The translations under genes and the position numbers were made by a program. 64,000 nucleotides of DNA from contig CAJTKM010000006.1 of the NCBI GenBank assembly GCA_910576545.1, forward strand, positions 62,001-126,000, in the 5' to 3' direction. The notes under the pieces were generated by a model. It searched no databases. It was given only the letters and a program-made list of their open reading frames with translations, and was not told the origin of the DNA. The stretch comes from Lachnospiraceae bacterium. GTDB taxonomy: Bacteria; Bacillota; Clostridia; Lachnospirales; Anaerotignaceae. Of the stretch, positions 17,422-27,842 are shown one piece after another (the first letter of the stretch is position 1; each line of letters begins with the position of its first letter).

Positions 17422-19404
17422 ATGCCGAAATTTCAGGTGGTCAGCCCTTACCAGCCGACAGGCGACCAGCCGGAGGCTGTGGACAGGCTGGCGCGGGGGT
17501 TTCAGGACAATAAAAAGTTTCAGACGCTTTTAGGTGTGACGGGTTCCGGCAAAACCTTTACCATGGCGAATATCATTGAACGGCTGCAAAAGCCAACGCT
17601 TGTGATTGCACACAACAAAACGCTTGCGGCACAGCTTTATAATGAGCTGAAGGAATTTTTCCCGCATAACGCTGTGGAGTATTTTGTGTCCTATTACGAT
17701 TATTACCAGCCGGAGGCATATGTCCCCAGCACGGACACGTATATCGAAAAGGATTCCTCTGTGAACGATGAGATCGACAAGCTGCGCCACTCCGCGACAG
17801 CTGCGCTGGTGGAGCGGGAAGATGTTATTGTCGTTGCCAGCGTTTCCTGCATCTATGGCCTGGGCGACCCGGAGGAATACTATGGCATGATGCTTTCCCT
17901 GCGTCCAGGTATGGAAAAGGACCGTGACGAGGTACTGCGCAGTCTGATTGAAATGCAGTATGACAGGAATGACATGAATTTTGAGCGAGGGACGTTCCGT
18001 GTGCGCGGGGACGTGGTGGAGATTTTCCCTATTGGCTCATCCGAACATGCTGTGCGCGTGGAATTTTTTGGCGATGAGGTAGACAGGATTACGGAGATTG
18101 ATGTGCTGACGGGCGAAATCATTGGTACGCTGAACCATATTTCCGTATTTCCGGCATCACATTATGTAACTGCGCCGGAGAAAATGAAAGTTGCGATACA
18201 GCGGATTGAGGAAGAATTACAGCTGCGGCTGGCAGAGCTTCGGCGGGAGGATAAGCTGCTGGAGGCGCAGAGGCTTGCCCAACGAACGAATTACGATTTG
18301 GAAATGCTGAGAGAAATGGGCTTCTGTACGGGGATTGAAAATTATTCCCGCCATCTTTCCCTGCGGGAGGAGGGCAGCACGCCTTTTACGCTGATCGACT
18401 TCTTTCCTGATGATTTCCTGATGATTGCGGACGAATCGCACGTTTCCATACCGCAGATACGCGGGATGTATGAGGGCGACCGTTCCCGAAAAAATACGCT
18501 TGTAGACTATGGGTTTCGCCTGCCCTCCGCGTTGGATAACCGTCCGCTGAAATTCGCGGAGTTCGAGAGCAAAATAAACCAGCTGCTGTTCGTTTCCGCG
18601 ACGCCTTCCGTCTATGAAAAAGAACACTCCGAGCAGACAGCGGAACAGATTATCCGCCCGACAGGACTGCTTGACCCTGAAATATCCGTCCGCCCGATAC
18701 ATGGGCAGATTGATGACCTGCTTTCGGAGGTGCGGAAAACGACCGGGGCAGGGCATAAGGTGCTTGTGACAACGCTGACGAAAAAAATGGCGGAACGGCT
18801 GACGGATTATATGCGGGAGGCTGGCGTGCGCGTGCGGTATCTCCATTCGGATATTGACACACTGGAACGGCTGGAAATTATCCGCGACCTGCGTATGGAC
18901 GTTTTTGACGTGCTCGTGGGAATCAACCTCCTGCGGGAGGGGCTGGATATTCCGGAAGTCAGCCTTGTGGCGATACTGGACGCGGACAAGGAGGGATTCC
19001 TGCGTTCGGAAACCTCATTGATACAGACGGTGGGGCGTGCGGCAAGAAACGCCGAGGGGCGTGTCATTATGTATGCCGACGTGATGACGGAGAGCATGGA
19101 CAGGGCGATTCGGGAAACAAACCGCCGCCGCGCTATTCAGGAGGCGTACAACAAGGAGCACGGCATTACGCCGCAGACGATACAGAAAAAAGTGCATGAC
19201 ATCATACAAATCAGCAAGGCCGCGACGGAAAAACAGCGGTTCGGGCTGGAAAAAGACCCGGAATCCATGAGCGCGGAAGAACTGAAAAAACTGATCGCGA
19301 AGATGGACAAGGAAATGAAACAGGCGGCTTTGGAATTGCAGTTTGAGCGCGCGGCGGAACTGCGTGACAAGATACTGGAACTGAAAAAGCTGGCGCTGGA
19401 GTAA
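17422..19404 (+). CDS. uvrB: excinuclease ABC subunit B
   Basis: UvrB, 660 aa, the damage-verification helicase of nucleotide excision repair. It starts [17 protein letters not shown]. Walker A GVTGSGKT lies at residues 38-45; the beta-hairpin [20 protein letters not shown] that clamps DNA is near residue 90. Helicase motifs include DESH near 338 and VGRAARN near 540, and a UVR domain for UvrC binding ends the protein. ATG 17422 has GGAGGTGGGCG upstream. UvrA loads UvrB onto lesions. The promoter carries a LexA box. uvrA follows after one small gene. Confidence 0.97.
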   Translation: MPKFQVVSPYQPTGDQPEAVDRLARGFQDNKKFQTLLGVTGSGKTFTMANIIERLQKPTLVIAHNKTLAAQLYNELKEFFPHNAVEYFVSYYDYYQPEAYVPSTDTYIEKDSSVNDEIDKLRHSATAALVEREDVIVVASVSCIYGLGDPEEYYGMMLSLRPGMEKDRDEVLRSLIEMQYDRNDMNFERGTFRVRGDVVEIFPIGSSEHAVRVEFFGDEVDRITEIDVLTGEIIGTLNHISVFPASHYVTAPEKMKVAIQRIEEELQLRLAELRREDKLLEAQRLAQRTNYDLEMLREMGFCTGIENYSRHLSLREEGSTPFTLIDFFPDDFLMIADESHVSIPQIRGMYEGDRSRKNTLVDYGFRLPSALDNRPLKFAEFESKINQLLFVSATPSVYEKEHSEQTAEQIIRPTGLLDPEISVRPIHGQIDDLLSEVRKTTGAGHKVLVTTLTKKMAERLTDYMREAGVRVRYLHSDIDTLERLEIIRDLRMDVFDVLVGINLLREGLDIPEVSLVAILDADKEGFLRSETSLIQTVGRAARNAEGRVIMYADVMTESMDRAIRETNRRRAIQEAYNKEHGITPQTIQKKVHDIIQISKAATEKQRFGLEKDPESMSAEELKKLIAKMDKEMKQAALELQFERAAELRDKILELKKLALE

Positions 19405-19409
19405 AAGCG

Positions 19410-19440
19410 TGGGACGATGTCCCATACCCTGCAAGGGCCG
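19410..19440 (+). repeat. short stacked-hairpin element
   Basis: GTGGGAC-GAT-GTCCCAT followed by CCCTGCAAGGG, a shorter relative of the element at 607-650. It sits in the gap between uvrB and the DUF3795 gene. Confidence 0.5.
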
Positions 19441-19466
19441 GGGAAAGGCGTGGAGGAGGATGAAGA

Positions 19467-19841
19467 ATGAAGCGGGAATTTGGAATTGCAAGATGCGGGC
19501 TTGCCTGTTGTTTATGCTCAGAAAATGTGAAATGTAATGGCTGTGATTCAGACAGCTGCCCTGACTGCGCCCGTTGCGAAAATAGAAAATGCTCCATGGA
19601 AAAGGAAATCTCCGGCTGTTATGTTTGTAAGACGGATTGTAAAAAAGGTTTACTGGACAAAATCAAGCCGTATGGTTTTACATTGTTTATAAAAAGATAT
19701 GGGATAGAGAGCCTTCTCGGCTGCCTTGAGGAAAATGAAAAGAAGGGAATCCTGTATCACCGCGAAGGAATAATTGGTGACTATGATGATTTTGATGATG
19801 TGGAAAAGCTGATAACATTTATTAAGACAGGGAAACGCTGA
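19467..19841 (+). CDS. DUF3795-like cysteine-rich protein
   Basis: A 124-aa protein whose first 60 residues carry about twelve cysteines: CGLACCLCSE, CNGCDSDSCPDCARC and CYVCKTDCKKG. This is the DUF3795 (PF12675) pattern, probably a metal or iron-sulfur binding module; function unknown. The rest is helical with an acidic GDYDDFDDVEKL segment. It lies between uvrB and uvrA on the same strand. A repair role is suggested only by position. A GGAGG-type site precedes the ATG. Confidence 0.75.
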   Translation: MKREFGIARCGLACCLCSENVKCNGCDSDSCPDCARCENRKCSMEKEISGCYVCKTDCKKGLLDKIKPYGFTLFIKRYGIESLLGCLEENEKKGILYHREGIIGDYDDFDDVEKLITFIKTGKR

Positions 19842-19942
19842 ATCCCTGCTTGTAAAAAAGAAATATCAACAAAAACAAATCTTCATGCACAGTGTAAACA
19901 AAAGTGTGCCGAAGATTTTGAAATTTATGACAGGCATGGATT

Positions 19943-20034
19943 CCAGCCGCACATTTGTGCGGCTGGCAGTGAAGTTCTTTGCGCCGCTTTCTTTCAAGAA
20001 AGCGGACAGGGTTTGGGACGGCGTCCCAAGGTTT
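19943..20034 (+). repeat. stacked-hairpin element upstream of uvrA
   Basis: Three perfect inverted repeats in a row: CCAGCCGCAC/GTGCGGCTGG (19943-19966), CCGCTTTCTT/AAGAAAGCGG (19984-20005) and TTGGGAC-GGC-GTCCCAA (20013-20029), the last followed by GGTTTT. The final hairpin and its tail match the one before der in layout but not in arm sequence. Confidence 0.7.
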
Positions 20035-20062
20035 TAGGTTTTTAATTTTTTAAGGAGGAGCC

Positions 20063-22897
20063 ATGAAAGACGAAATTGTGATAAAAGGCGCGAGAGAGCA
20101 TAATTTGCAGAATGTAGACCTGACGATACCCAGGAACCAGATGGTCGTATTCACAGGCGTGAGCGGCTCAGGTAAAAGCTCCCTTGCTTTCGATACGATT
20201 TACGCGGAGGGACAGCGGCGGTATGTGGAATCCCTGTCCTCCTATGCAAGACAGTTTCTGGGGCAGATGGAAAAGCCGGACGTTGACCTCATCGAGGGGC
20301 TTTCCCCTGCAATTTCCATTGACCAGAAAACAACCAGCCATAACCCGCGTTCCACAGTCGGCACGGTAACGGAAATTTACGACTATCTGCGTCTGCTGTT
20401 TGCCCGTATCGGTATCCCGCACTGCCCGAAATGCGGCAAGGAAATCCGCAGGCAGACCATAGACCAGATTGTCGACCGCATTATGGAACTGCCGGAACGC
20501 ACAAAGCTGCAGCTGCTTGCACCGGTCGTGCGCGGGCGCAAGGGTGAACACGTCAAGCTGCTGGAGGATGCAAAAAAAAGCGGCTATGTCCGTGTCCGCG
20601 TGGACGGGATACTCTATGACCTTTCCGAAACGATCGCGCTGGAAAAGAACAAAAAGCATAACATTGAAATCGTGGTAGACAGGCTTGTGGTGCGCGAAGG
20701 CATACAAAAACGCCTGACGGAATCCATCGAAACAGTGACCGCGCTTTCCGGCGGGCTTTTGCTCGTGGATTTGAACCAGGGCGAAGATGAATTGATGTTC
20801 AGCCAGAATTTTTCCTGCCCGGACTGCGGCATTGACCTGATGGAGATTGAACCGCGCGTGTTTTCGTTCAATAACCCCAGCGGCGCGTGCCCGACTTGTA
20901 CGGGGCTGGGAATGCAGATGAAATTTGACGAACATTTGATTGTGCCGAACGATTCCCTGAGTATCATAAAAGGGGCAATCGTTGCGCCGGGCTACAATTC
21001 CATTGCTACAAAGGGCAGCATGAGCCGCGTGTTGTTTGACGCACTGGCGGAAAAATATGGTTTTTCGCTGGAAACGCCGTTCCGGGAGCTGCCGGAGGAC
21101 GTGAAGAAGATCATTTTTTATGGTACGGGCGTCGAAAAACTCCGCATCACCTACACGAATTACCGCGGCACCGGCAGTTATGATTATGCGTTTGAGGGTA
21201 TTCTCAACAATTTACAGCGGCGGTATAACGAAACCTCTGAAACCATGCGCGGGGAATACGAGGAATATATGACAAACATAGAATGTCCTGACTGCCATGG
21301 CAAGCGTCTGCGTCCGGAGGTGCTGGCGATAACGGTGGGCGGCAGGAATATTTCCGAGGTCACGGAGCTTTCTGTCGCGGAAATACAGCGGTTTTTTGCG
21401 GCACTGAAGCTGTCAGGGCAGGAAGAAATGATTGCCGAGCGGATACTGAAAGAGCTGCACGCAAGAGTCGGTTTCCTGATGGATGTGGGGCTGGACTACC
21501 TGACGCTTTCGCGGACGGCTGGCACGCTTTCCGGCGGGGAAGCGCAGCGGATCCGGCTGGCAACGCAGATTGGTTCGGGGCTTGTCGGCGTGGTTTATAT
21601 TCTGGACGAGCCCAGCATTGGGCTGCACCAGCGCGACAACGACAAGCTGCTGGCAACGCTCAAGCATCTGCGGGATATCGGCAATTCCCTGATTGTTGTG
21701 GAGCATGACGAGGACACCATGCTTGCGGCGGATTTTGTGGTAGATATTGGGCCTGGAGCGGGGCGCGATGGCGGCGAGGTGGTCTGTGCCGGCAGTGTGG
21801 CGGAAATCATGGCATGTGAGCGTTCTGTGACGGGGGATTACCTGAGCGGACGGAAAAAAATTGAGATTCCAGGGGAGCGGCGGGCGTTCAACCGTGAAAA
21901 TCTGCTGACGATAAAGGGCGCGGTGGAAAACAACCTGAAAAATATAAATGTGGAGATACCGCTGGGGATTTTTACCTGCGTGACCGGCGTGAGCGGCTCA
22001 GGCAAAAGTTCCCTTGTAAACGAAATTCTGTATAAACGTCTGGCGCGGGATTTGAACAGGGCAAAGCTGCGTCCCGGCGCGCATACGGAAATGCTGGGGC
22101 TGGAGAAGCTGGATAAGGTTATCAATATTGACCAGTCGCCCATCGGCCGTACGCCGCGAAGCAACCCCGCGACGTATACGGGACTGTTTGACATGATTCG
22201 TGATGTTTTTGCACAGACAACAGAGGCAAAAATGCGCGGCTATCAAAAAGGGCGGTTCAGCTTCAATGTGAAGGGCGGACGGTGCGAAGCCTGCACGGGC
22301 GATGGAATTATCAAGATTGAAATGCACTTTCTGCCGGATATTTACGTGCCCTGTGAGGTCTGCGGCGGCAAACGGTATAACCGCGAAACGCTGGAAGTCA
22401 AGTATAAGGGCAAGACGATTTCAGATGTTTTGGAAATGACGGTTGAGGAGGCGCTCGTTTTCTTTGAGAATATTCCGCGCATTAAGTCCAAATTGCAGAC
22501 GCTTTATGATGTGGGGCTTTCCTATGTGCAGCTGGGGCAGTCTTCTACGACATTGTCGGGCGGTGAGGCGCAGCGCGTGAAGCTGGCAACGGAGCTCAGC
22601 CGCAAAAGCACTGGACGGACAATGTATATTCTGGATGAGCCGACAACGGGGCTGCATACTGCCGATGTGCATAAGCTGGTGCATATTTTGCAGCGGCTGG
22701 CGGAGGGCGGCAATACGGTTGTTGTCATTGAACATAATCTTGACGTAATTAAAACGGCGGATTATATCATCGACCTTGGACCCGAAGGCGGCGACAAGGG
22801 GGGAACGCTGGTTGCGGCAGGGACGCCGGAGGAAATTTGTAAGGTAGAAGAATCGTACACAGGGAGGTATTTGAAAGGGATTTTGGAAAGAGGATAA
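20063..22897 (+). CDS. uvrA: excinuclease ABC subunit A
   Basis: UvrA, 944 aa, the damage sensor of nucleotide excision repair. It has two ABC ATPase modules: Walker [10 protein letters not shown] near residue 33 and again near residue 640, with signature LSGGEAQR in each half. Zinc-binding cysteine clusters include CPKCGKE, CPDCGID with CPTC, and CEACTGDG with CEVCGG. Length is normal. It acts as a dimer in the cytoplasm and loads UvrB. AAGGAGGAG precedes the ATG. A stacked-hairpin element lies directly upstream, and no LexA box is seen there, so SOS control may come by read-through from uvrB. Confidence 0.97.
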   Translation: MKDEIVIKGAREHNLQNVDLTIPRNQMVVFTGVSGSGKSSLAFDTIYAEGQRRYVESLSSYARQFLGQMEKPDVDLIEGLSPAISIDQKTTSHNPRSTVGTVTEIYDYLRLLFARIGIPHCPKCGKEIRRQTIDQIVDRIMELPERTKLQLLAPVVRGRKGEHVKLLEDAKKSGYVRVRVDGILYDLSETIALEKNKKHNIEIVVDRLVVREGIQKRLTESIETVTALSGGLLLVDLNQGEDELMFSQNFSCPDCGIDLMEIEPRVFSFNNPSGACPTCTGLGMQMKFDEHLIVPNDSLSIIKGAIVAPGYNSIATKGSMSRVLFDALAEKYGFSLETPFRELPEDVKKIIFYGTGVEKLRITYTNYRGTGSYDYAFEGILNNLQRRYNETSETMRGEYEEYMTNIECPDCHGKRLRPEVLAITVGGRNISEVTELSVAEIQRFFAALKLSGQEEMIAERILKELHARVGFLMDVGLDYLTLSRTAGTLSGGEAQRIRLATQIGSGLVGVVYILDEPSIGLHQRDNDKLLATLKHLRDIGNSLIVVEHDEDTMLAADFVVDIGPGAGRDGGEVVCAGSVAEIMACERSVTGDYLSGRKKIEIPGERRAFNRENLLTIKGAVENNLKNINVEIPLGIFTCVTGVSGSGKSSLVNEILYKRLARDLNRAKLRPGAHTEMLGLEKLDKVINIDQSPIGRTPRSNPATYTGLFDMIRDVFAQTTEAKMRGYQKGRFSFNVKGGRCEACTGDGIIKIEMHFLPDIYVPCEVCGGKRYNRETLEVKYKGKTISDVLEMTVEEALVFFENIPRIKSKLQTLYDVGLSYVQLGQSSTTLSGGEAQRVKLATELSRKSTGRTMYILDEPTTGLHTADVHKLVHILQRLAEGGNTVVVIEHNLDVIKTADYIIDLGPEGGDKGGTLVAAGTPEEICKVEESYTGRYLKGILERG

Positions 22898-22917
22898 GGG
22901 GCACCCACATATATCGG

Positions 22918-22986
22918 AAAAGGATTGAGAAAGCCTTGCGCAGCGGAAAAATCCGCCCTGTGAGGTTTTCGCAATCCTTTTTTATT
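22918..22986. terminator. bidirectional terminator after uvrA
   Basis: AAAAGGATTG (22918-22927) pairs with CAATCCTTTT (22972-22981) around an inner GCGGA/TCCGC hairpin, with a T-run. It ends uvrA and can serve the convergent gene at 23006. Confidence 0.75.
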
Positions 22987-23005
22987 CCGGAAAACAGTTC
23001 ATGGT

Positions 23006-23482
23006 TCATGAAAAAACAGTATGCTGGCGGCGGTAGGCATCATTGTCCTTTTGTGCCAGTTCGCTTTCTAAAGCCGCCATTCTTTGCTGAAGCTCTGCCG
23101 CTTTCTGTGGGTCATCAGTGGCGTGCAGCTGCTGCTCCAGACGCTTCTTTTCCTCCCTCAACTGTTCGATTTCGCGGTCAACCCTGCCGGTATCGGCGGT
23201 ACAGCGTTCCGTTTTCGGCTCATCCTCCGGCGCGTCAAAAACGGTGCGCGGGCTGCCGTCTTCATCCGGTTCTATGCGGTAAAGCCCGATGGTCTGGCGT
23301 TCCGTTTTTTCCTCTGGGACGTATTCGTCATAGCGGGGTGCGGGAGTGCTTTCCGGCAGGCTGGCGGGAGATATAGGTTCCTGCTCCTGCGGCTGTATGC
23401 GCTCCTGCGGTTGTATGCGCTTCTGCGGTTGTATGCGCTCCGGTGTGCTGGCGGGGTGGTTCTGTATGTTTTGTATGCTCAT
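23006..23482 (-). CDS. hypothetical protein with IQPQ repeats and coiled coil
   Basis: A 158-aa hydrophilic protein I do not recognise. Residues about 16-36 are three near-identical copies of RIQPQ(K/E), mirrored by 18-bp DNA repeats. A Pro/Glu-rich linker follows, then a strong coiled coil (REIEQLREEKKRLEQQL and on) to about residue 145. No signal peptide or membrane segment. AAGGAGG precedes the ATG. It lies downstream of the two-component genes on the same strand but across a 50-bp gap. Confidence 0.6.
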   Translation of the reverse strand: MSIQNIQNHPASTPERIQPQKRIQPQERIQPQEQEPISPASLPESTPAPRYDEYVPEEKTERQTIGLYRIEPDEDGSPRTVFDAPEDEPKTERCTADTGRVDREIEQLREEKKRLEQQLHATDDPQKAAELQQRMAALESELAQKDNDAYRRQHTVFS

Positions 23483-23533
23483 GGGAATTCCTCCTTTGCT
23501 TTTTACTGATTTTACCGCCGGACGCTGCGCGTT

Positions 23534-24823
23534 TCAATGGAAATGATGCGAAATGCGGGAGGAATGCTGTGAAATGGAGAGGAGCACATGCAGACGGAAC
23601 ACGCCGCCCGTTGTGCGGATTTCCGCAGCGCCGCCGTACTTTTTTGTGGTCCGCCGGATATTGTACAGCCCGGTGCCCGGGCAGATGTGCGGGCTTCCGT
23701 TAAAGCTGTTTTCTATTGTGATTAACAAAAAATTTCCCTGCAACCAGCTGGAAATGCGGATAAACCGTTCTGCGTCCGGCGGCAGACTGCTGCACGCATT
23801 TACTGCGTTATCCAGTGCGTTGGCGAGAATGATGCAGAGATCCATATCCTCCAGAGGGCAGGAATCGGGGATTTGCAAAGTGCTGTGGAACGCAATGCCG
23901 AGGCTTTCCGCACAGGAGGCCTTTTCGGTAAGGAGAACATCACATGCGGGGCGGTTCGTCTGGAACGGGGCGGAAATTTCTGCGGCAGCGGCATCCAGTG
24001 CGGCAAGGTAAGCGGCGGCTGACATACTGTCCCCTTTTTCCAGAAGTCCTCGGACGACTGCAAGATGATTTTTCATATCATGGCGGAGGGCTTCTGTGTG
24101 GCGCCAGCGCGCCTGTGTTTCGGCAGTATACCGCGCGTGGAGAAAGTTCTGCGCTGTCAGGGCAGATACGCTTTGACGGGTATGCAGAATACAGAATACG
24201 CTCAGCATACTGAGCAGCTGCACCAGAAGCATGGGCAGGTGGAGCAGGGAGGGAGCGGGATTCGCGGGGTCAAGCGTGACAGTATTGCCATAAAAGGAAT
24301 GAGCGATTCCACCGCTGACAAGAAGCAGTAGAAGGAGCGGGAGCGCCGTCGGAAGAAGGGGGACATCTTGTGCCGTATTCCAGCGAACAGACTGCCGCAG
24401 TATGGCTCTGCCGCAGAAAAACGCCAGCCCGAGGGAAAGGAAATCGCCTGCCAGCATACAAAGCGTTCCGAAAAGGGGTGGATGGGCACGGCAGAGCAGA
24501 AACGCGAAAAAGGGCAGTACGGGTTGGAAAATGCCGTAGCAGATTTGTGTAAGCTCCACTGCGAGCAGGGAGGCAAAAAGGGAATATCCGGCAGGTCTGC
24601 CGCAGAAAACCGCGCCATACAGGAACAGCAGGGCGGCAAGCAGGAGAAATTTGCAGAAAACAGGCAGGGGCAGGAAAATTCCAAGGCAGGAGAGCAGGAA
24701 CAGGGGCAGTATCCGCAGAGAAGCCGCCCTTTTTCCCAAAAGCCCGCCAAAAAACAGCCATTGCGCCAGAATCTCCCCAAAGCCGGCAAGGCAGGGATAA
24801 AGCGCGGAAAAACAAAGTGTCAT
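23534..24823 (-). CDS. GHKL-type sensor histidine kinase
   Basis: A 429-aa membrane sensor of the AgrC/ComD-like class. About residues 1-190 form six or seven hydrophobic segments with no large extracellular domain. The H-box LRHDMKNH sits near residue 248, the N-box ILANALDNAVNAC near 328, and a glycine-rich GTGLYNIRR lies near the end. It should phosphorylate the LytTR regulator encoded immediately upstream, whose stop it overlaps by four bases. No AgrD or AgrB gene is near, so the signal is unknown. Confidence 0.85.
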   Translation of the reverse strand: MTLCFSALYPCLAGFGEILAQWLFFGGLLGKRAASLRILPLFLLSCLGIFLPLPVFCKFLLLAALLFLYGAVFCGRPAGYSLFASLLAVELTQICYGIFQPVLPFFAFLLCRAHPPLFGTLCMLAGDFLSLGLAFFCGRAILRQSVRWNTAQDVPLLPTALPLLLLLLVSGGIAHSFYGNTVTLDPANPAPSLLHLPMLLVQLLSMLSVFCILHTRQSVSALTAQNFLHARYTAETQARWRHTEALRHDMKNHLAVVRGLLEKGDSMSAAAYLAALDAAAAEISAPFQTNRPACDVLLTEKASCAESLGIAFHSTLQIPDSCPLEDMDLCIILANALDNAVNACSSLPPDAERFIRISSWLQGNFLLITIENSFNGSPHICPGTGLYNIRRTTKKYGGAAEIRTTGGVFRLHVLLSISQHSSRISHHFH

Positions 24824-25548
24824 TCTTCAAACCTCCTTTGCTCCATGCGCCGCAGCACGGCGGCGGAAAACTGCCTGCCGCGCAGACGCGAAACGGGGAC
24901 GCTTTCACCGTTTGCCAGAAATGCGCGCCCGTTTTGGCAGCTTTTCAGGCAGTCCAGATTCACAAGGTAGCTGCGGTGGCATTTGAAAAAACGCCCGTCC
25001 AGCCGCTGTTCCAGCGTTTCAATTTTTTCATAATAATCCAGTACGGTAGAATCCTTCAGATGCAGATAGACCTTTCGGTCGATGACCTCGCAGAAACAGA
25101 TATCCGCAAAGGGAATGATATGCTGCGCGTTGCCCTTCTGCACAAACAGGCGGCTTTCCTGCTGTTTCAGGAGGGCAGAAAGCAGGCGGCGCATGGTGCG
25201 GCGGAACGCATCAGGGGCGAGAGGTTTCACAAGGTAATCAAATGCCTGCACTTCAAATGCTTCAAAAACGGTTTCGCGCAGTATGGTTACGAAAATAATG
25301 AATCCGCTGAATCCGCGGCGGCGCAGTTCCTTTGCCGTTTCCAGACCGTCCGGCAGGGGCATTTGGATATCCAGAAGGAGGACGTCTGCCCGCAGAGCTT
25401 CCGCGCTGGACAGAAGGGAATTGCCGTCAGGAAAAAGAGAGATGCGGGTGGGAAGGCTTTCGCATGCAAAAAAAGCGGAAACCTGTTCCGCAAGATATTC
25501 TGACATATAAGGTTCATCATCGCAGACTGCGATGGAAATGGGCTGCAA
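24820..25548 (-). CDS. LytTR family response regulator
   Basis: A 242-aa regulator: a receiver domain (acidic pair DDE near residue 10, phosphoacceptor Asp near 59 in LLLDIQMP, Lys in YLVKP) followed by a LytTR DNA-binding domain with CEVIDRKVYLHLKD and FFKCHRSYLVN. The start is TTG 25548, nine bases after GGAGG; an in-frame GTG overlaps that site. It forms an operon with the downstream kinase (4-bp overlap). Targets are unknown. Confidence 0.88.
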   Translation of the reverse strand: MQPISIAVCDDEPYMSEYLAEQVSAFFACESLPTRISLFPDGNSLLSSAEALRADVLLLDIQMPLPDGLETAKELRRRGFSGFIIFVTILRETVFEAFEVQAFDYLVKPLAPDAFRRTMRRLLSALLKQQESRLFVQKGNAQHIIPFADICFCEVIDRKVYLHLKDSTVLDYYEKIETLEQRLDGRFFKCHRSYLVNLDCLKSCQNGRAFLANGESVPVSRLRGRQFSAAVLRRMEQRRFEE

Positions 25549-25638
25549 TGTGGTCACCTCCAGGGGGAAACTATGTTTTCTGAATACATAACTGAACAAT
25601 ATGCCCTTGCTGTAATTCCCATCGCACGAAAAAACAGG

Positions 25639-26268
25639 TCAGGGGCTGGAAGGTTTTGCAGGTTTCGGAATGGAGTCCCGGGATTTTTCTTCGTTGTCCC
25701 CTTTGTCCCCTTGTTCTTCCGCTTTCGGCTCCTCCGCGTCCTCTGCCGCGAGGGAGGTCAGTATAGAGCGGTAATAGCGGTTAACCTGTTTGCGCCAGTT
25801 CCGGCAAATCTGCTGCGCCTGCTCTTTCGATACGACCGAAACACAGATCTCCATAAGCACCGCGCCGGAATCGTCACAAAGGCCGCATTTTACAAGAAAA
25901 TCGCCGTTCAGCTCAGGGAAATAATTGGCAGTGACGGCATATTCCGCGCGGATGCGCTTGCTGTTGTCATGGACGTATGTGTTAATTTCGTTTTTTACGT
26001 CCTCCGGAATATGATGCATGAAATAATTGATGATTTCTTCGCCTTCATCCGTCAGGATGTAGCGCGTGCTGTTCTGCTCCCTGCTTTTTTCCAGCCAGCC
26101 GGTGTCCGTCAGCTCCGCCAGATATTGCTGGACGGAAAAATAATCCATATAGTTTTTGGAAAGCAAAAATTGGCAGATTTCGCTGTTGGAAAGGGCAATG
26201 CCCATTTTCTGCACAAGATGCAGAATAATCAGCTTATGCTCCGCCAGCTGTTTGATGGAATCCGGCAT
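25639..26268 (-). CDS. DUF4364 family protein
   Basis: A 209-aa protein of the DUF4364 (PF14277) family common in Clostridia. The first ~85 residues look like a winged helix (LSNSEICQFLLSKNY, then a wing near RYILTDEG). The middle is a beta-rich domain around GDFLVKCGLCDDSG, and the last 30 residues are a charged Glu/Lys/Pro tail. It is probably a small transcription regulator, by analogy to its fold. GGAGG precedes the ATG. It stands apart from its neighbours by short gaps. Confidence 0.8.
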   Translation of the reverse strand: MPDSIKQLAEHKLIILHLVQKMGIALSNSEICQFLLSKNYMDYFSVQQYLAELTDTGWLEKSREQNSTRYILTDEGEEIINYFMHHIPEDVKNEINTYVHDNSKRIRAEYAVTANYFPELNGDFLVKCGLCDDSGAVLMEICVSVVSKEQAQQICRNWRKQVNRYYRSILTSLAAEDAEEPKAEEQGDKGDNEEKSRDSIPKPAKPSSP

Positions 26269-26327
26269 GGCGCGACCTCCTTACTTCGTGTTGTATCTTA
26301 TCATATCATAAAATGGCGGAAAAGGCA

Positions 26328-27260
26328 TCAAAAAATTTTGCCGGACGCGCCGTTCCAGTCTTTTCCCTGAAAAATATCGTTTTCACGCAGATATTTGTGT
26401 ATGCCGTTGAGTACATCGCGCTTTTTCAGGCTCCAAAGCGGGGCAAGCAGAGTGCGCGCGCTGCCGTCTCCTGTCAGGCGGTGCAGCACGATATCCGGCC
26501 GCAGACGGGCAATGCATGCCGCAGCCATGGAAATGTACATTTCTTTAGACAGCGGCGTATATGCGCCGGAATGGTAAAGCTCCGCAAGTCCGCTGTCGGA
26601 AAGAACATGCAGCAGCTGCAATTTTACGCCCTGTATGGGCAGTGTGTTCAGCAGGTCGATGGTGCGCAGAGCGTCCGCCATGCCTTCGCCGGGCAGGCCC
26701 AGAATGACATGGGCAACGATGGGGATATTGCGGGTGGCAAGCGCGCGGACGGCTTCGCAGAAAACGGCGTTGGGATAGCCGCGCCGAATCAGCTGCGCGG
26801 TGGTTTCGTTTGCGGTCTGGAAACCCAGCTCGACCCAGAGCTTTGTCCGTCCGGCAAGCTCTTCCAAAAGCGCGATGACATCCGGTGGGAGGCAGTCGGG
26901 GCGGGTAGCGATGGAAAGCCCCGCTATATTGGGGCAGGAAAGGGCGGCTTCGTATGTTTCCCGCAGACGCTGTACGGGGGCGTATGTATTTGTAAACGCC
27001 TGAAAATAGGCGATATAAACGGCATCGGGCCACTTGGCGGCAGTCTGCGCCCGCCCGCTGGCGATTTGCTCCGGTATGGAGCGCGACGCGTTTTCGGCAA
27101 AATCCCCGGAACCGCCCGCGCTGCAAAACAGGCAGCCGCCTGTGCCAAGTGTACCGTCACGGTTCGGGCAGGTGAAGCCGCCGTCAAGAGAGATTTTGGC
27201 GGCTTTCCTGCCAAACAGTGCGCGGTAATATTCATTTAAGCTGCGGTAGGGCTTATCCAT
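26328..27260 (-). CDS. TIGR01212 family radical SAM protein
   Basis: A 310-aa radical SAM protein of the YhcC/TIGR01212 group. The cluster-binding cysteines are in CPNRDGTLGTGGCLFC near residues 30-45, an extended spacing typical of this family. Further conserved parts are YFQAFTNTYAP, GLSIATRPDCLP, WVELGFQT and HVILGLPGE. Its substrate is unknown. ATG 27260 has AAGGAG upstream; the next gene upstream ends 12 bp before, so the two are probably cotranscribed. Confidence 0.9.
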   Translation of the reverse strand: MDKPYRSLNEYYRALFGRKAAKISLDGGFTCPNRDGTLGTGGCLFCSAGGSGDFAENASRSIPEQIASGRAQTAAKWPDAVYIAYFQAFTNTYAPVQRLRETYEAALSCPNIAGLSIATRPDCLPPDVIALLEELAGRTKLWVELGFQTANETTAQLIRRGYPNAVFCEAVRALATRNIPIVAHVILGLPGEGMADALRTIDLLNTLPIQGVKLQLLHVLSDSGLAELYHSGAYTPLSKEMYISMAAACIARLRPDIVLHRLTGDGSARTLLAPLWSLKKRDVLNGIHKYLRENDIFQGKDWNGASGKIF

Positions 27261-27271
27261 AGCGGCTCCTT

Positions 27272-27682
27272 TCAATGCTGTGTTTCGGGCTGGTACGCAT
27301 TTTTCCTGCGGAGGGCTTCGCAGAGGGCAGTCAGCGCGCGCCAGTCATTTTCGCTGTCTGCGGTCTGGTGGACGAGAAGGAGAAAATCCGCCTTACAGCT
27401 TTCAAGAAAGGAGCGGGTCTTTTCCTCGCGCGGCTCTCGGCAGGCGGAGAGAAAGAGCGAAAAGCTCTCGTCTGTTACGGCAAGCGGAATGCATGCCTCG
27501 ATTTTTTCCAAAATGCCGCCGATGGTATCCTGACCGCAGAACTGGCCCGCAAGGTAATAATACAGAGCGCGGCTGTTCAGGAAAACGACGTTCGGAGCGG
27601 GGGGAAGTTTCTGCCCGCCAAGCTGTCTGCGTAACAGTGCCAGATAGCCGCAAAGGTCGCTGCGGCTGAGTGTATGTGACAA
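27272..27682 (-). CDS. hypothetical protein
   Basis: A 136-aa protein I do not recognise. It is leucine-rich and helical, with a conserved-looking VVFLNSRALYYYLAGQFCG segment near residue 35. I prefer TTG 27682, after AGAGGTGA, to the in-frame GTG three codons upstream, which overlaps that site. Its stop overlaps the region of the radical SAM gene's ribosome binding site, suggesting coupling. Confidence 0.5.
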   Translation of the reverse strand: MSHTLSRSDLCGYLALLRRQLGGQKLPPAPNVVFLNSRALYYYLAGQFCGQDTIGGILEKIEACIPLAVTDESFSLFLSACREPREEKTRSFLESCKADFLLLVHQTADSENDWRALTALCEALRRKNAYQPETQH

Positions 27683-27708
27683 TGGAATCACCTCTGAAAG
27701 AAAGAATG

Positions 27709-27752
27709 AAAGACCTTGAGGACGCTGTGAATATGAAGGTCTTTATTTTTTT
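27709..27752. terminator. hairpin with T-run
   Basis: AAAGACCTT (27709-27717) pairs with AAGGTCTTT (27736-27744) followed by ATTTTTTT on the plus strand. It separates the aminotransferase gene from the downstream minus-strand pair; strand of action uncertain. Confidence 0.6.
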
Positions 27753-27842
27753 ATTCAAGGTGTAATATGTGCGCTGCGGGCGAAAAATACAATGTCAGTT
27801 TTTACTATGCCGCCCCAAACTGGCTGTTTTTTTAATATGCTG

